NCBI RefSeq assembly: GCF_029854705.2
Contig: NZ_CP139035.1
Location: 2,914,001-2,978,000 of the forward strand
Length of the DNA: 64,000 nucleotides
Reading direction: 5' to 3'
Source: Akkermansia sp. N21116
Lineage (GTDB): Bacteria; Verrucomicrobiota; Verrucomicrobiia; Verrucomicrobiales; Akkermansiaceae
Positions within the stretch are counted from its first letter, which is position 1; each line of letters opens with the position of its first letter. Below the pieces are notes generated by a model, which ran no database searches, had not been told where the DNA came from, and was given only the letters and a program-made list of their open reading frames with translations. Below, piece by piece: positions 55,790 through 63,824 of this stretch. Both the position numbers and the translations under genes were made by a program.

Positions 55790-57787
55790 TCAGGAAGTCA
55801 GACGAGAAAAACGCTTGTTGGAATCCGGAAAATCCATACTCATGCAAAACGCATAAAGTACCCCGAGCAACCCACCCGGAACAAGAGCTTCCGAATTCCA
55901 CGACGGCAACGGTACGGGCACCATTGCCGAAGGAATATTCCAGAAGACAAAAGCCAGGCACACAAAGCCGACGGCCAGCCACTGGTAATCGGACAATCCC
56001 CCATGCCTCCCGGTCTGAGGTTCACCTCGATAGGACTCCTCGACAAAACGGGACAATCCGGCCAAGACAAAATACAGCCCAATCAACAATCCGGCAGGCA
56101 ATCCCGTACACCAAAGACGCACCAACACCCAGCCGCTCACAATATTAAAACCGATGGAATACAGCGCCGTCGCATGCAGCGGCACACCTGCCCACTCCGT
56201 CAATCGGCACACACGAGAAGCCGGGTTGGTATGGACAATGCCCCAATGCCTACAGCAATCGCCAACGGGATGACCGTGGCAACATCCTTGTACCAGGCAA
56301 CGCAAACGTCCTATCGCCTGAATCCACGGCGACGCTACAGCCATCGCGGCAAACAGGACCCAGCCACTAAACCCGTTCCCACCGTCCGACGCTGGATGAA
56401 GCAGAGCCGCTCCTGCGACGCCAACCAGCCCCCCAAGGATAGCTCCATAATAACCGAACGGTCGAAGCAGCCGGGCGGAACCTTCCACGACCTGGGCCCA
56501 GACACCGGCTCCAAGCAGAGAGCAGACCGCAACTACGGCAATACCAATCCGATATTCTCTCCCTGCCAGAGACACTGCCAGAACATACCCAAGAAACGCA
56601 GCCAGAAACACGTAGGCACCATGGTTGATTATACGCAATGGACCAATCCGGCACGCTCTCCAGGAATTGGCCAGCCTTTCCGCCAATTCCAGCGCAGCCC
56701 GGGCAAGAGGCCGCGCGCCGGCAACCACAAAAAAAACCGCCAAGGCCCCCAACACATCCAGCCAGCCGTGCATCCCCGTCTCCACGCAACTCCAAGCCAA
56801 GGCACAAGCCCACACGACGGCAGCTGCAATCAGCCACCGGGGTGCATACCGCCAGGCGAACCCTGCTACCATCAACGCCCACAATACATGGAACGACGGG
56901 AACGCAATACAATAATCGGGTAGACCCTCGCGATCCATCTGCAAACAAAAATCCGCCAGCGTTACCGGATAAAAATCATCCAGGGGACATGACAGAGGAA
57001 ACATCAGAAACATAAGCACCCCCAACCCGAAACATCCGTATGCCCACAACTCCATACACCTCAGCTTTGCATTGGTATTCAGAGAAAAAACAAGCACAAG
57101 CGGTACAATCAGATAAATACTTTGGTAAATCCAAATCGCGGCATCAGAAATATCCGCCGCCGCATCTTCGCCAAAAATCCGGCAATCGGGGGCACTCTCC
57201 GCCACCCCGGTCAACGCCCCTCCATAATAAGCCAGAGCCCACACAACGCCAATCATCGCCACCCCGGCGAAACGCTTCACCCAGCCGGGACGCTCTCCAT
57301 TGGCGGGAGGCAGCCCTAAAAGAGTCGGCGGAGCCGATGAACCAAAACGCCGGATCAAATCCTGGCGCTCATAACCCCAGACAATCGCCGCACACCCCAA
57401 CATGCTCAACGGCGTCATTACATACAAGCCGGCCGACGACCCCGTCAGCAACGAAACACCGGCACACGACAGGCAAAATCCCCAATAAATAGGATGAGGC
57501 ACAATCCCGTAAAAACCCGTCGAAACAAACTTAGGCGGAGGAAACGCATTCATCGGAAGACCGCCCCCCTTCACCTTCAGCGCAACCATAGCCCCCGCCA
57601 TCAGGCAAACGCCGAAAAACAGGGACAAACCTCCAAGCCACACAGAATGGATAGCCTCCAGATTCACCCAAGGTTCCCATACAAGGGTTCCATTCCACAA
57701 TAGGCAGGGAATCAAGACACAAAAAGCAAACCCATAAAAAAACCGCCCCCTCACCAAGAGACTCAGACCCCGAACAATAGTATTCAT
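55790..57787 (-). CDS. Three-domain membrane protein: ICMT-like, PAP2-like and Lgt-like
   Basis: Product of 665 residues with about 16 hydrophobic segments. Residues 1-150 resemble ICMT/phospholipid methyltransferases (VSTGFYGIVPHPIYWGF, then VWGYERQDLIRRFG). Residues about 215-370 resemble PAP2/IPC-synthase phosphatases (FPSFHVLWALM with His, then CVETGMHGWLDVLGAL with His and Asp). The last 200 residues resemble prolipoprotein diacylglyceryl transferase (GRLRCLVQGCCHGHPVGD, LHATALYSI, LAGLSRFVEESYRGE, then LSDYQWLA). The three activities together suggest modification of a lipid or isoprenoid-linked molecule. It is probably not the housekeeping Lgt. The upstream CrtC-like gene overlaps its start by four bases. 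Confidence 0.82.
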   Translation of the reverse strand: MNTIVRGLSLLVRGRFFYGFAFCVLIPCLLWNGTLVWEPWVNLEAIHSVWLGGLSLFFGVCLMAGAMVALKVKGGGLPMNAFPPPKFVSTGFYGIVPHPIYWGFCLSCAGVSLLTGSSAGLYVMTPLSMLGCAAIVWGYERQDLIRRFGSSAPPTLLGLPPANGERPGWVKRFAGVAMIGVVWALAYYGGALTGVAESAPDCRIFGEDAAADISDAAIWIYQSIYLIVPLVLVFSLNTNAKLRCMELWAYGCFGLGVLMFLMFPLSCPLDDFYPVTLADFCLQMDREGLPDYCIAFPSFHVLWALMVAGFAWRYAPRWLIAAAVVWACALAWSCVETGMHGWLDVLGALAVFFVVAGARPLARAALELAERLANSWRACRIGPLRIINHGAYVFLAAFLGYVLAVSLAGREYRIGIAVVAVCSLLGAGVWAQVVEGSARLLRPFGYYGAILGGLVGVAGAALLHPASDGGNGFSGWVLFAAMAVASPWIQAIGRLRCLVQGCCHGHPVGDCCRHWGIVHTNPASRVCRLTEWAGVPLHATALYSIGFNIVSGWVLVRLWCTGLPAGLLIGLYFVLAGLSRFVEESYRGEPQTGRHGGLSDYQWLAVGFVCLAFVFWNIPSAMVPVPLPSWNSEALVPGGLLGVLYAFCMSMDFPDSNKRFSRLTS

Positions 57788-58605
57788 GGTTTAAAACGAA
57801 CAACCTCGTGAATGGCATACCCATTTTCAGGAGCTCCCAACCCGGGAGCAACCAAAGAAGCAGGCCCCCCCCATTTGGTTTCCTTCAAGTGCAGGATAGA
57901 ATCGGGAAGCAGGCGTCTCAAAACCATGGGGCTACGAGTCAACACCGTCTCGGAAATATCACCGGAACGCAGGACGCGCTCGCAACTCAGATCCAGACTG
58001 CAACCCGCAAAATCCAATCCCTCCCCTGACGGTCTCGTCTTAATCCCTCCCGGCAAAGAAATCGGTTTCCCATTCTCCAGCATAATCGACAAGGGGTGGT
58101 CCCCCTCCCATACAATCCACGTTAGAGCCCGTCCATTATCCGCATGAAACCGCCCCCAATGCAAGGAATCCAAAGGTAAACTCCACGGTTCCAAATTCAT
58201 GGTCAGGCATTCCATATACCCGGTACCCTCCAGACGCCATCCCTTTGTAGACATCCAAACCTTGGCTCGGGGCGCCAGGCATTGCCATGAAACATTCCTC
58301 CATGGCCCCGATCCATACAAGCTGATCGGGGCGGCAGTCGGCACCACCGGTGTCCACGATCCCTGAATGGAAAGAGGCCAGCATCTCCACTGCCACTTGC
58401 CACGCACAAACTCCGGCAACATCCCCCGGATAAACGACTGCCGGGACACAACCATCCCGTCAATATCAACAATCAACAGAGAAGAATGCTTCACATGGAC
58501 ACTCCCCAGAGTAAGATCGGAAGCATAAGCAAGAACAACCGTGCCATCCTCGGTTACACAATCCATATAGTATTTGGTTAAAGAAAATCCTCTCACGTGT
58601 ATCAA
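57784..58605 (-). CDS. CrtC/AttH lipocalin-like protein
   Basis: Product of up to 273 residues. The pattern LTKYYMDCVTEDGTVVLAYA at the N-terminus recalls carotenoid 1,2-hydratase (CrtC) and AttH-like two-lipocalin proteins. So does GTGYMECLTMNLEPWSLPLD followed by LHWGRFHADNGRALTW. The usual GYHDHNWG is altered (no HNWG), so activity may be lost or different. No signal peptide. The start is uncertain: TTG 58605, GTG 58596 and ATG 58566 all fit. It overlaps the three-domain lipid gene (ATGA at 57784-57787), and a lipid or isoprenoid substrate for the pair is plausible (inference). Confidence 0.65.
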   Translation of the reverse strand: MIHVRGFSLTKYYMDCVTEDGTVVLAYASDLTLGSVHVKHSSLLIVDIDGMVVSRQSFIRGMLPEFVRGKWQWRCWPLSIQGSWTPVVPTAAPISLYGSGPWRNVSWQCLAPRAKVWMSTKGWRLEGTGYMECLTMNLEPWSLPLDSLHWGRFHADNGRALTWIVWEGDHPLSIMLENGKPISLPGGIKTRPSGEGLDFAGCSLDLSCERVLRSGDISETVLTRSPMVLRRLLPDSILHLKETKWGGPASLVAPGLGAPENGYAIHEVVRFKP

Positions 58606-58618
58606 CAGTCTTTTTGAT

Positions 58619-58660
58619 AAAGTATAAAATCAATCGCACTTTGGCAATCTAATCCACCCC
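58619..58660 (-). repeat. Second copy of a short element found before the ankyrin gene
   Basis: On the minus strand ATTGCCAAAGTGCGATTGA followed by TTTTATACT closely matches 59602-59640 (ATTGCCAAAGGGCAGTTGA followed by TTTTTTATAGT). It lies just upstream of the CrtC-like gene and could serve as its promoter (TTGCCA 58647-58642; TACTTT 17 bases on). Alternatively it is a decayed coding end, since the frame reads IAKVRLILY next to a TAG. Confidence 0.55.
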
Positions 58661-58664
58661 TGAA

Positions 58665-58936
58665 CTACCAAGCCTTCCCCGTCCCCTTCCCGCCCTGTCT
58701 GCTGCCTTTCCAAAAAACGATCATTTTTTGCATTCCGTTTCTTTTCATCAACTCCAAGGGAGGATCGGCATGATCATCGGAAGAAAGAAGAAGAGCCCCG
58801 CCCAGAGAAGCAGCACTATCATAGTCATATTGTCCTATTCCACAGCAACATGCAGAAAAGGCCTTTTCGCACCATTACATACATCCACGTCGGCTCCGGT
58901 TTCAATCAAAGACTCCACAGACCATATTTTCACCCC
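58665..58936 (-). pseudogene. Ankyrin-repeat relic in frame behind the ankyrin gene stop
   Basis: Reading on after the TGA of the ankyrin gene in the same frame gives WSVESLIETGADVDVCNGAK, then RPFLHVAVE, a TAG, then DNMTMIVLLLWAG. These are clear ankyrin units (TGADVDVCN, LHVAVE, IVLLLWAGA). The continuation GALLLSSDDHADPPLELMKR and NGMQKMIVFWK requires a frame change near 58792. The relic thus has at least two stops and one frameshift and ends at a TAG near 58665. The intact gene may once have been longer, or this is the remnant of a tandem copy. Confidence 0.72.
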
Positions 58937-59584
58937 TCAGTCACCGCATCCATCAAAAGAATCCCCATTCTTCTCTCTCAGCTCATCGCCCTTGAGCATA
59001 GCCTCGGACAAAAAATCCAAACAGCGATCCAATTCATCATGATCACCATTTTGAGCCAAATCCAGAGGAGTTTTCCCTTTTTTATCAAGCGCAAACACAT
59101 TGCTCCCGGCTTGCAGCAGCATATCTACAATAAAATCATGCCGGTAATAAGCGGCAACATGCAAAGGAGTTCTGCCTTCGTCATCACAAACATTCACGTC
59201 CGCGCCCAAAAACAATAAAATCTCCACTTTCATTTCTTCGTTATATTCGGTCGCAAGATGCAATGCAGTTTGTCCGCGATTATCACAGGCATTAATGTCC
59301 GCACCGCCGGCAACCAAAATATCTACGACATACGAGTTAGACAGATGCAGAGGAGTTCGCCCCTCCACGTCCCGTGCATGAATATCAGCCCCGAGAGCCA
59401 ACAAAGACAGAATAGAATCATCATCAAAACAAAATTGAACAGCCTCATGCAAGGGAGTTCTCCCCTGGCTATCCCGAACATGAACATTCATTCCTTCTCG
59501 GATCAGCTCTTCTTCATTAAAAAAATCCTGTTCGTCCTCCTCTTTACCAGGGACATTTTCCCGATCTTCATTCTCACTACTCAT
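58937..59584 (-). CDS. Ankyrin-repeat protein
   Basis: Product of 215 residues, no signal peptide. Residues 30-200 form about five ankyrin units, each with the GRTPLH or GQTALH turn (GRTPLHEAV, GRTPLHLSN, GQTALHLATEY, GRTPLHVAAYY, GKTPLDLAQNG) and LGADVNVCD-type loops. The N-terminus is very acidic. Ankyrin proteins bind other proteins; the partner is unknown. A short ORF (59600-59758) ends 15 bases upstream, and an ankyrin relic continues in frame after the stop. That suggests a locus in turnover, as for toxin-immunity or effector genes (inference). Confidence 0.85.
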   Translation of the reverse strand: MSSENEDRENVPGKEEDEQDFFNEEELIREGMNVHVRDSQGRTPLHEAVQFCFDDDSILSLLALGADIHARDVEGRTPLHLSNSYVVDILVAGGADINACDNRGQTALHLATEYNEEMKVEILLFLGADVNVCDDEGRTPLHVAAYYRHDFIVDMLLQAGSNVFALDKKGKTPLDLAQNGDHDELDRCLDFLSEAMLKGDELREKNGDSFDGCGD

Positions 59585-59599
59585 CGTTTCATTCTCATT

Positions 59600-59758
59600 T
59601 TATTCACTATAAAAAATCAACTGCCCTTTGGCAATCAGATCAAACACACTGACAACGGCTGAAACAAATTCCCTCTCACTGACAAATGTGTAATCCATGG
59701 ACATCATTTCGACACGGAAGAAGAAAGGAATCATGTCGCGCACCGGAAATTGTATCAT
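59600..59758 (-). pseudogene. Short coding remnant upstream of the ankyrin gene
   Basis: A 52-codon frame from ATG 59758 ends in YTFVSEREFVSAVV, then SVFDLIAKGQLIFYSE, 15 bases before the ankyrin ATG. It has protein-like composition but is too short to be a whole domain. The next frame upstream (about 59740-59880) also looks protein-like (DFVLIFQFPDLYGRKFVLHI). This suggests one gene broken by a frameshift near 59740. No family recognised. The end is duplicated in decayed form at 58619-58660. Confidence 0.45.
59602..59640 (-). promoter_or_regulatory. First copy of the duplicated element; possible ankyrin promoter
   Basis: On the minus strand TTGCCA (59634-59629) and TATAGT (59611-59606) are exactly 17 bases apart, with the ankyrin ATG 22 bases downstream. 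The same block recurs at 58619-58660. It also lies within the end of the short frame 59600-59758, so promoter and coding readings compete. Confidence 0.45.
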
Positions 59759-60064
59759 GAAGGTCGAATTCCATCTTTCCTATGTGTAAGACGAACTTCC
59801 GTCCATACAAGTCCGGAAACTGGAAGATTAAAACAAAATCTACCGGAAAACCAGTGAATCGACATAGCAGCAAGAGCCTCTGTCGATCAAGAAGGTTTGT
59901 AAGATTCCCGGCCCCCCGGGACTGAATCTATATCGGGATAAACCGGGGGCACCAATCCCCCGCAGAACCGAAACGGCAGCCACAAGAACACAGGGGGAAT
60001 ATTCGACCCGTCCATCCCTTCACCTGTGTGAAAGAATGGACGGGCAAAAAAGTAACGATAGGAG
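59759..60064. other. Intergenic region with a hairpin and no intact gene
   Basis: These bases hold the broken upstream part of the short remnant (to roughly 59930), G/C-rich patches near 59910-59970, and the hairpin at 60007-60044. No complete ORF with a plausible start and composition is present. It is the 3' flank of the GH31 gene. Confidence 0.5.
60007..60044 (-). terminator. Strong hairpin downstream of GH31
   Basis: CCCGTCCAT (60007-60015) pairs with ATGGACGGG (60036-60044), and inner bases (CTTCAC with GTGAAAG) extend the stem. It lies 21 bases past the GH31 stop. No T-run follows on the minus strand; six A residues flank it on the plus side. It may stabilise or end the GH31 mRNA. Confidence 0.6.
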
Positions 60065-62296
60065 TTATTTGGCGCTGAAACGCAGCGTTACTTTCTCCCG
60101 GATATCGGTTTCGGGGACTTCAACGGTAAAGCCTTGGAGGGATTCATCCGGAGTAACCTGGACGTCTTTTCCATTGACCGTTGCCCGGATGTCAGCCGAG
60201 GTCGAGGGAAGTTCAAAGCGGTAACTGCGGGCTTTCACCTGTCCCTGGTAGGAACCTTCGGCGGGGTTGACAGTGATTTCCGTCACACCGTCCTTCAGGG
60301 AATAATCCAGTCTGGTTGAAGCACATTTGCCTTGTTCGTAGTCTCGGGTCATTCCATCGTCTTCGTACAGGGAGAAACTGTTGGAAGCACCTTCGGAGCC
60401 GGGATAGCAACGGACGACCAGTGTCTTCAAGTCGGCGGATGTCATACGGTCGGTGTATGGCTGCATCGGCATGGGATAACCTCCCTTGACAAAGAGGGGG
60501 AAAGAGTTGATGTCGCAGCTTTCCGTCACGTATTGACCGCCGTCATACTTCTTGCCACTGTAGAACTGGTACCAGACGTCATGCGGGGGCAGCCACACGC
60601 GTTGTTCGGCCACTTTGGCATCGCCTTTGCCAGCTGTCGTGATCGGAGCCCCCAGCAACAAGTCTCCGAAGAGAAATTCCTGCGGATTTTTATAGGCATC
60701 TTCTTCTCCCGGGTACTCGATGTACATGGCACGGTTCAGCGGCAGCATGTCCGTATGGCACTGGCGCACGGAAGAATAGATGTAAGGCATCAAGCGGGAA
60801 CGCAAATGATAAACGGAACGCATGGAGTTTTCCGCCTGTTCCCCCCACTTCCACGGACGGCGATCGGGATTGCCGACGGAATGCAGGCGGAGCGACGAGT
60901 TCAACAGACCGAACTGGATCCAGCGAGCCATCAGTTCCGCATCTTCGCCGCCGTAGAATCCGCCCAGATCATGGGCCCAGAAGAAACATCCGGCGTTACC
61001 GCTTGTAGCGGTCAATTCGATTTCGAACTTCAACATGTTCCAATTGCCTCCGGAATCGCCGGAAAACTGGATCGGGTGACGGTGGTCTCCCCAACCGCCC
61101 CAACGGCTGAATCCGGCACCGCGCAGATTGTCTTGCTTGGAATAGTTGAAGTAAAGATGATTGAGCCAGGGAAGATGTTTCATGTTGGTGCCGCGAACGA
61201 CGGGATAAACGTAGTCCTGCTGCCAGTCCAGCCACCAGAAAGCCACGCCCATCTTATCCGACTCTTCATGGGCATGTTTCATAAAGGCATCCATGTACTT
61301 TTTGTCCCCGGCGTCGAAGACAATATTCTTTCCTTGAACCGGTTCCTGGCCCATTTCTTTCATGAAGGCGGGGTACATGTCCTCGTGGTCGCGGATGCCG
61401 TCGTGAGGGTGTTCGTTCAGGACTACGCTGATATTGTCCTTTTTGAACTCTGCGATCAGTCCCGCCGGATCGGGGATCAATTGACGATTCCAGGAATACC
61501 CCGTCCATCCGCGAGTACCTGCATGAGCCGTACCCACCCGTCCATCCTTCCGGTGCCAGTCCATGTCAAAAACCATGATATCCAGCGGGAAGTCATGTTC
61601 CTTGTACTCCTTGACCAGCTGGCGGTAATCATCAGCCGTATAACTCCACCAGCGGCAGTACCACGAGCCATGGACATACTTGCGCGGCATCGGGGCCGCT
61701 CCGCTGACCGCTTTCAAGGACTGGAGCGCGGCCTTGTAATCGTTCCCGTACACGAAAAGGTATAAATCCTGAACGTGATCCCTATCGCGCAGAGTTACCC
61801 AGTCATTTTTCAGGACTTCCTTGTTCGAGTCCTGGATCAAATACCAGCCGTCACGGCTCAACAGGCCTTCTTCGAGGGGAACAGGCCCACCGATACCATC
61901 CAGCGTTGCGATGGCGCCCTTCAGATTGCGCCTCTGGGAACTGGCCATCCCCCATCCGCAATCCTTGCCGTCCATTTTGAAACTGGCCTTTATGTTCGAC
62001 TGGCCGAACGGGAACCCGTCATTCTGATACTCAAGCCGCATGGCCGGAGTCGTAAATACATAGCGGTTGTTATCTTTTTTTTCGACCTGAACGCCATCGA
62101 ACAAGATGTCCCGGTTTTGTGCAAACAAGGTCTTGTCATCCAAAAATTTCCCTTTGTTCGCATATTCCATGCGGACAAGATTGGGTGTAATGAAGGTAAA
62201 CCGGCAATTATCGATGACGATGGGATTTCCATGGGCATCCGTCCATGCGACTGAGGCAATACCAGCTACGGCAAGCATTTTGGTAAGAGAAGTCAT
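60065..62296 (-). CDS. Secreted glycoside hydrolase family 31
   Basis: Retaining alpha-glycosidase of 743 residues with a short signal peptide (MLAVAGIASVAW). The N-terminal beta-sandwich (residues 25-200) is followed by the barrel with WYCRWWSYTADDYRQLV and PLDIMVFDMDWH. The nucleophile is Asp357 in FWWLDWQQD, where most GH31 enzymes have WxDMNE. The acid/base is Asp414 in FSGDSGGNW. The C-terminal beta domains are complete. The WLDWQQ form marks a subgroup distinct from classical alpha-glucosidases. Akkermansia and gut Firmicutes have GH31 enzymes acting on alpha-GalNAc, and such a mucin role is possible (inference). GGGG lies five bases before the ATG. Confidence 0.92.
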   Translation of the reverse strand: MTSLTKMLAVAGIASVAWTDAHGNPIVIDNCRFTFITPNLVRMEYANKGKFLDDKTLFAQNRDILFDGVQVEKKDNNRYVFTTPAMRLEYQNDGFPFGQSNIKASFKMDGKDCGWGMASSQRRNLKGAIATLDGIGGPVPLEEGLLSRDGWYLIQDSNKEVLKNDWVTLRDRDHVQDLYLFVYGNDYKAALQSLKAVSGAAPMPRKYVHGSWYCRWWSYTADDYRQLVKEYKEHDFPLDIMVFDMDWHRKDGRVGTAHAGTRGWTGYSWNRQLIPDPAGLIAEFKKDNISVVLNEHPHDGIRDHEDMYPAFMKEMGQEPVQGKNIVFDAGDKKYMDAFMKHAHEESDKMGVAFWWLDWQQDYVYPVVRGTNMKHLPWLNHLYFNYSKQDNLRGAGFSRWGGWGDHRHPIQFSGDSGGNWNMLKFEIELTATSGNAGCFFWAHDLGGFYGGEDAELMARWIQFGLLNSSLRLHSVGNPDRRPWKWGEQAENSMRSVYHLRSRLMPYIYSSVRQCHTDMLPLNRAMYIEYPGEEDAYKNPQEFLFGDLLLGAPITTAGKGDAKVAEQRVWLPPHDVWYQFYSGKKYDGGQYVTESCDINSFPLFVKGGYPMPMQPYTDRMTSADLKTLVVRCYPGSEGASNSFSLYEDDGMTRDYEQGKCASTRLDYSLKDGVTEITVNPAEGSYQGQVKARSYRFELPSTSADIRATVNGKDVQVTPDESLQGFTVEVPETDIREKVTLRFSAK

Positions 62297-62313
62297 GTCC
62301 CCATATACGAAAA

Positions 62314-62332
62314 TGAAACAGAATTTGTTTCA
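62314..62332 (-). promoter_or_regulatory. Inverted repeat upstream of GH31, possible operator
   Basis: TGAAACA and TGTTTCA form a perfect 7-bp inverted repeat with a 5-base centre, 18 bases upstream of the GH31 start. The size and symmetry fit a dimeric repressor site (LacI/GntR-like), but it could also form a short mRNA hairpin in the leader. Confidence 0.45.
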
Positions 62333-62437
62333 CTCCCCTTTGCCTTTTCTCCATCATCTCCTCCTTTTTCAGGCAAAAATACCGGATTGAGACTATTTCT
62401 CCCTCCTTCCCACATGTGGCTGGATTCCGGAGTATCT

Positions 62438-63058
62438 CTACGGAAGTTGGGTATCCGTAATGTGTTTTTCACGGAATGGGAAACGCCTGTCGAATTCCTC
62501 CACCTCTTCACTTCCTACTTCAAAAGCCGGGTCGGTATGGAATTCTCCCTCCACACTACTCATGCTTCCGGGCTGCAACTCCAGAAGCATGAGTTCATCA
62601 ATCATGCCAATGCCCGGCAAACCGATTTGCCAGGGGCGGGTACACTGAAACCCGAAACGTCCGTAGTACTCCGGATGTCCGACAAGGACGACAGCAAGAA
62701 ACCCGAGTTCCTTTGCCCGGGACACAATCGCCCGTATCAACACCCCTCCCACTCCCTGCTTCCGGCAATCAGGAGCAACACTCAATGGGCCAAGACACAG
62801 GATCCGGTCTTCATCCCGCCTGCCGGGAGACACGATTTTAGCCCTCGTCGCCATTCCATGCCCAATAATGCGCCCTTCCCTCTCGGCCACCAAGTTCAGT
62901 TCCGGAATCATCCCGGAAGCCGATCTCAGACGGTGAAGGATCAGATGTTCGCTGCACCCGGGATGGTAAACATCCCAAAATGCGTCTCTTGTCAGGGTTT
63001 CGGTTGTGTTGCGGTCCTGTTCCGTTTCCGGACGGATGATCAATTGTGTATCATTCAT
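62438..63058 (-). CDS. GNAT-family N-acetyltransferase
   Basis: Cytoplasmic acetyl-CoA-dependent acyltransferase of 206 residues. Motif A, the acetyl-CoA loop, is LGPLSVAPDCRKQGVGGVLI. Motif B follows with GFLAVVLVGHPEYYGRFGF. The N-terminus IRPETEQDRNTTETLTRDAF fits the YhbS-like subgroup, and ELMLLELQPGSM near the end is typical of that subgroup. The substrate is unknown. It precedes GH31 on the same strand, separated by about 140 bases. Confidence 0.92.
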   Translation of the reverse strand: MNDTQLIIRPETEQDRNTTETLTRDAFWDVYHPGCSEHLILHRLRSASGMIPELNLVAEREGRIIGHGMATRAKIVSPGRRDEDRILCLGPLSVAPDCRKQGVGGVLIRAIVSRAKELGFLAVVLVGHPEYYGRFGFQCTRPWQIGLPGIGMIDELMLLELQPGSMSSVEGEFHTDPAFEVGSEEVEEFDRRFPFREKHITDTQLP

Positions 63059-63277
63059 GATTGTAACATCGAAAGGGGCGCTCCTCTCAGCACCACCGAG
63101 GAAGACATGCCGTTTTAATTTATCAAAGGTGTAGCATACCGGTCAACCAGGATCCATTCGCGGCTTCTAACTGGAAGAGGCCGACCTGTCGATCACAAAT
63201 TTCGTATTTCATGGACGTCAACACGGTCATCTCCCTATTGACCTGGCAGCATTCGTGCAGTATCTTCAAGTCAAACC

Positions 63278-63775
63278 ATGAGAAGTCCACTCCACAACCT
63301 GATTCCGCTTCTCGGAGCCACCCTGGCGCTGACAGCCTGCACCGTGGAAGAACCCCTTCTCCGGGCGGAACCCTATTCCACCCCGAAGAGCTTCTTCGAC
63401 AACTGGCAGCGTGTGGACGCCATGGTCAAATCGGGGACCACCAATCTGCCGGATGCAGAAGCCTCCTTCCGCAAACTCTACGGCGGGCGCCTGACAACTC
63501 TCAGAAGCTACCCCTTTGACAACGAATGCATCATCCATGATCCGCCCACGGAACTGATCCTGCTGCATATCCGTACAAAACAACAATTCGAGAGTTTCCT
63601 GCGCCATCTCATCAGCGACAACGACTTCATCGATCAGGCACTGACGCACTTCAAAGGTCCTATTCTTGCTCTCGGCAGCGATGCCAGTTCCTGGGTTCTC
63701 CTCTTTTTTGATCGTAACGGCATGCTTATCGAAGCCTTTGGAAGAGCCGCTCCGGATGAAGCCAGACCCAGGTAG
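63278..63775 (+). CDS. Small lipoprotein of unknown function
   Basis: Product of 165 residues with a lipoprotein signal (LLGATLALTAC, then TVEEP). The mature part has an alpha/beta pattern ending in ILALGSDASSWVLLFFDRNG and MLIEAFGRA. No family recognised. It stands alone on the plus strand between two minus-strand genes. Confidence 0.75.
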   Translation: MRSPLHNLIPLLGATLALTACTVEEPLLRAEPYSTPKSFFDNWQRVDAMVKSGTTNLPDAEASFRKLYGGRLTTLRSYPFDNECIIHDPPTELILLHIRTKQQFESFLRHLISDNDFIDQALTHFKGPILALGSDASSWVLLFFDRNGMLIEAFGRAAPDEARPR

Positions 63776-63824
63776 TATTCCACGACACTAGGGATATCGC
63801 TTCAGGCAACCGTATCGTATCCTC

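Noticed and set aside
56003-56923. 306-codon plus-strand frame opposite the triple-domain membrane protein
   Set aside because: Arg/Pro/Gln-rich shadow typical of antisense to membrane protein genes.
59676-59873. 65-codon minus-strand frame as an independent gene
   Set aside because: No start context or family; more likely part of the broken gene upstream of the ankyrin protein.
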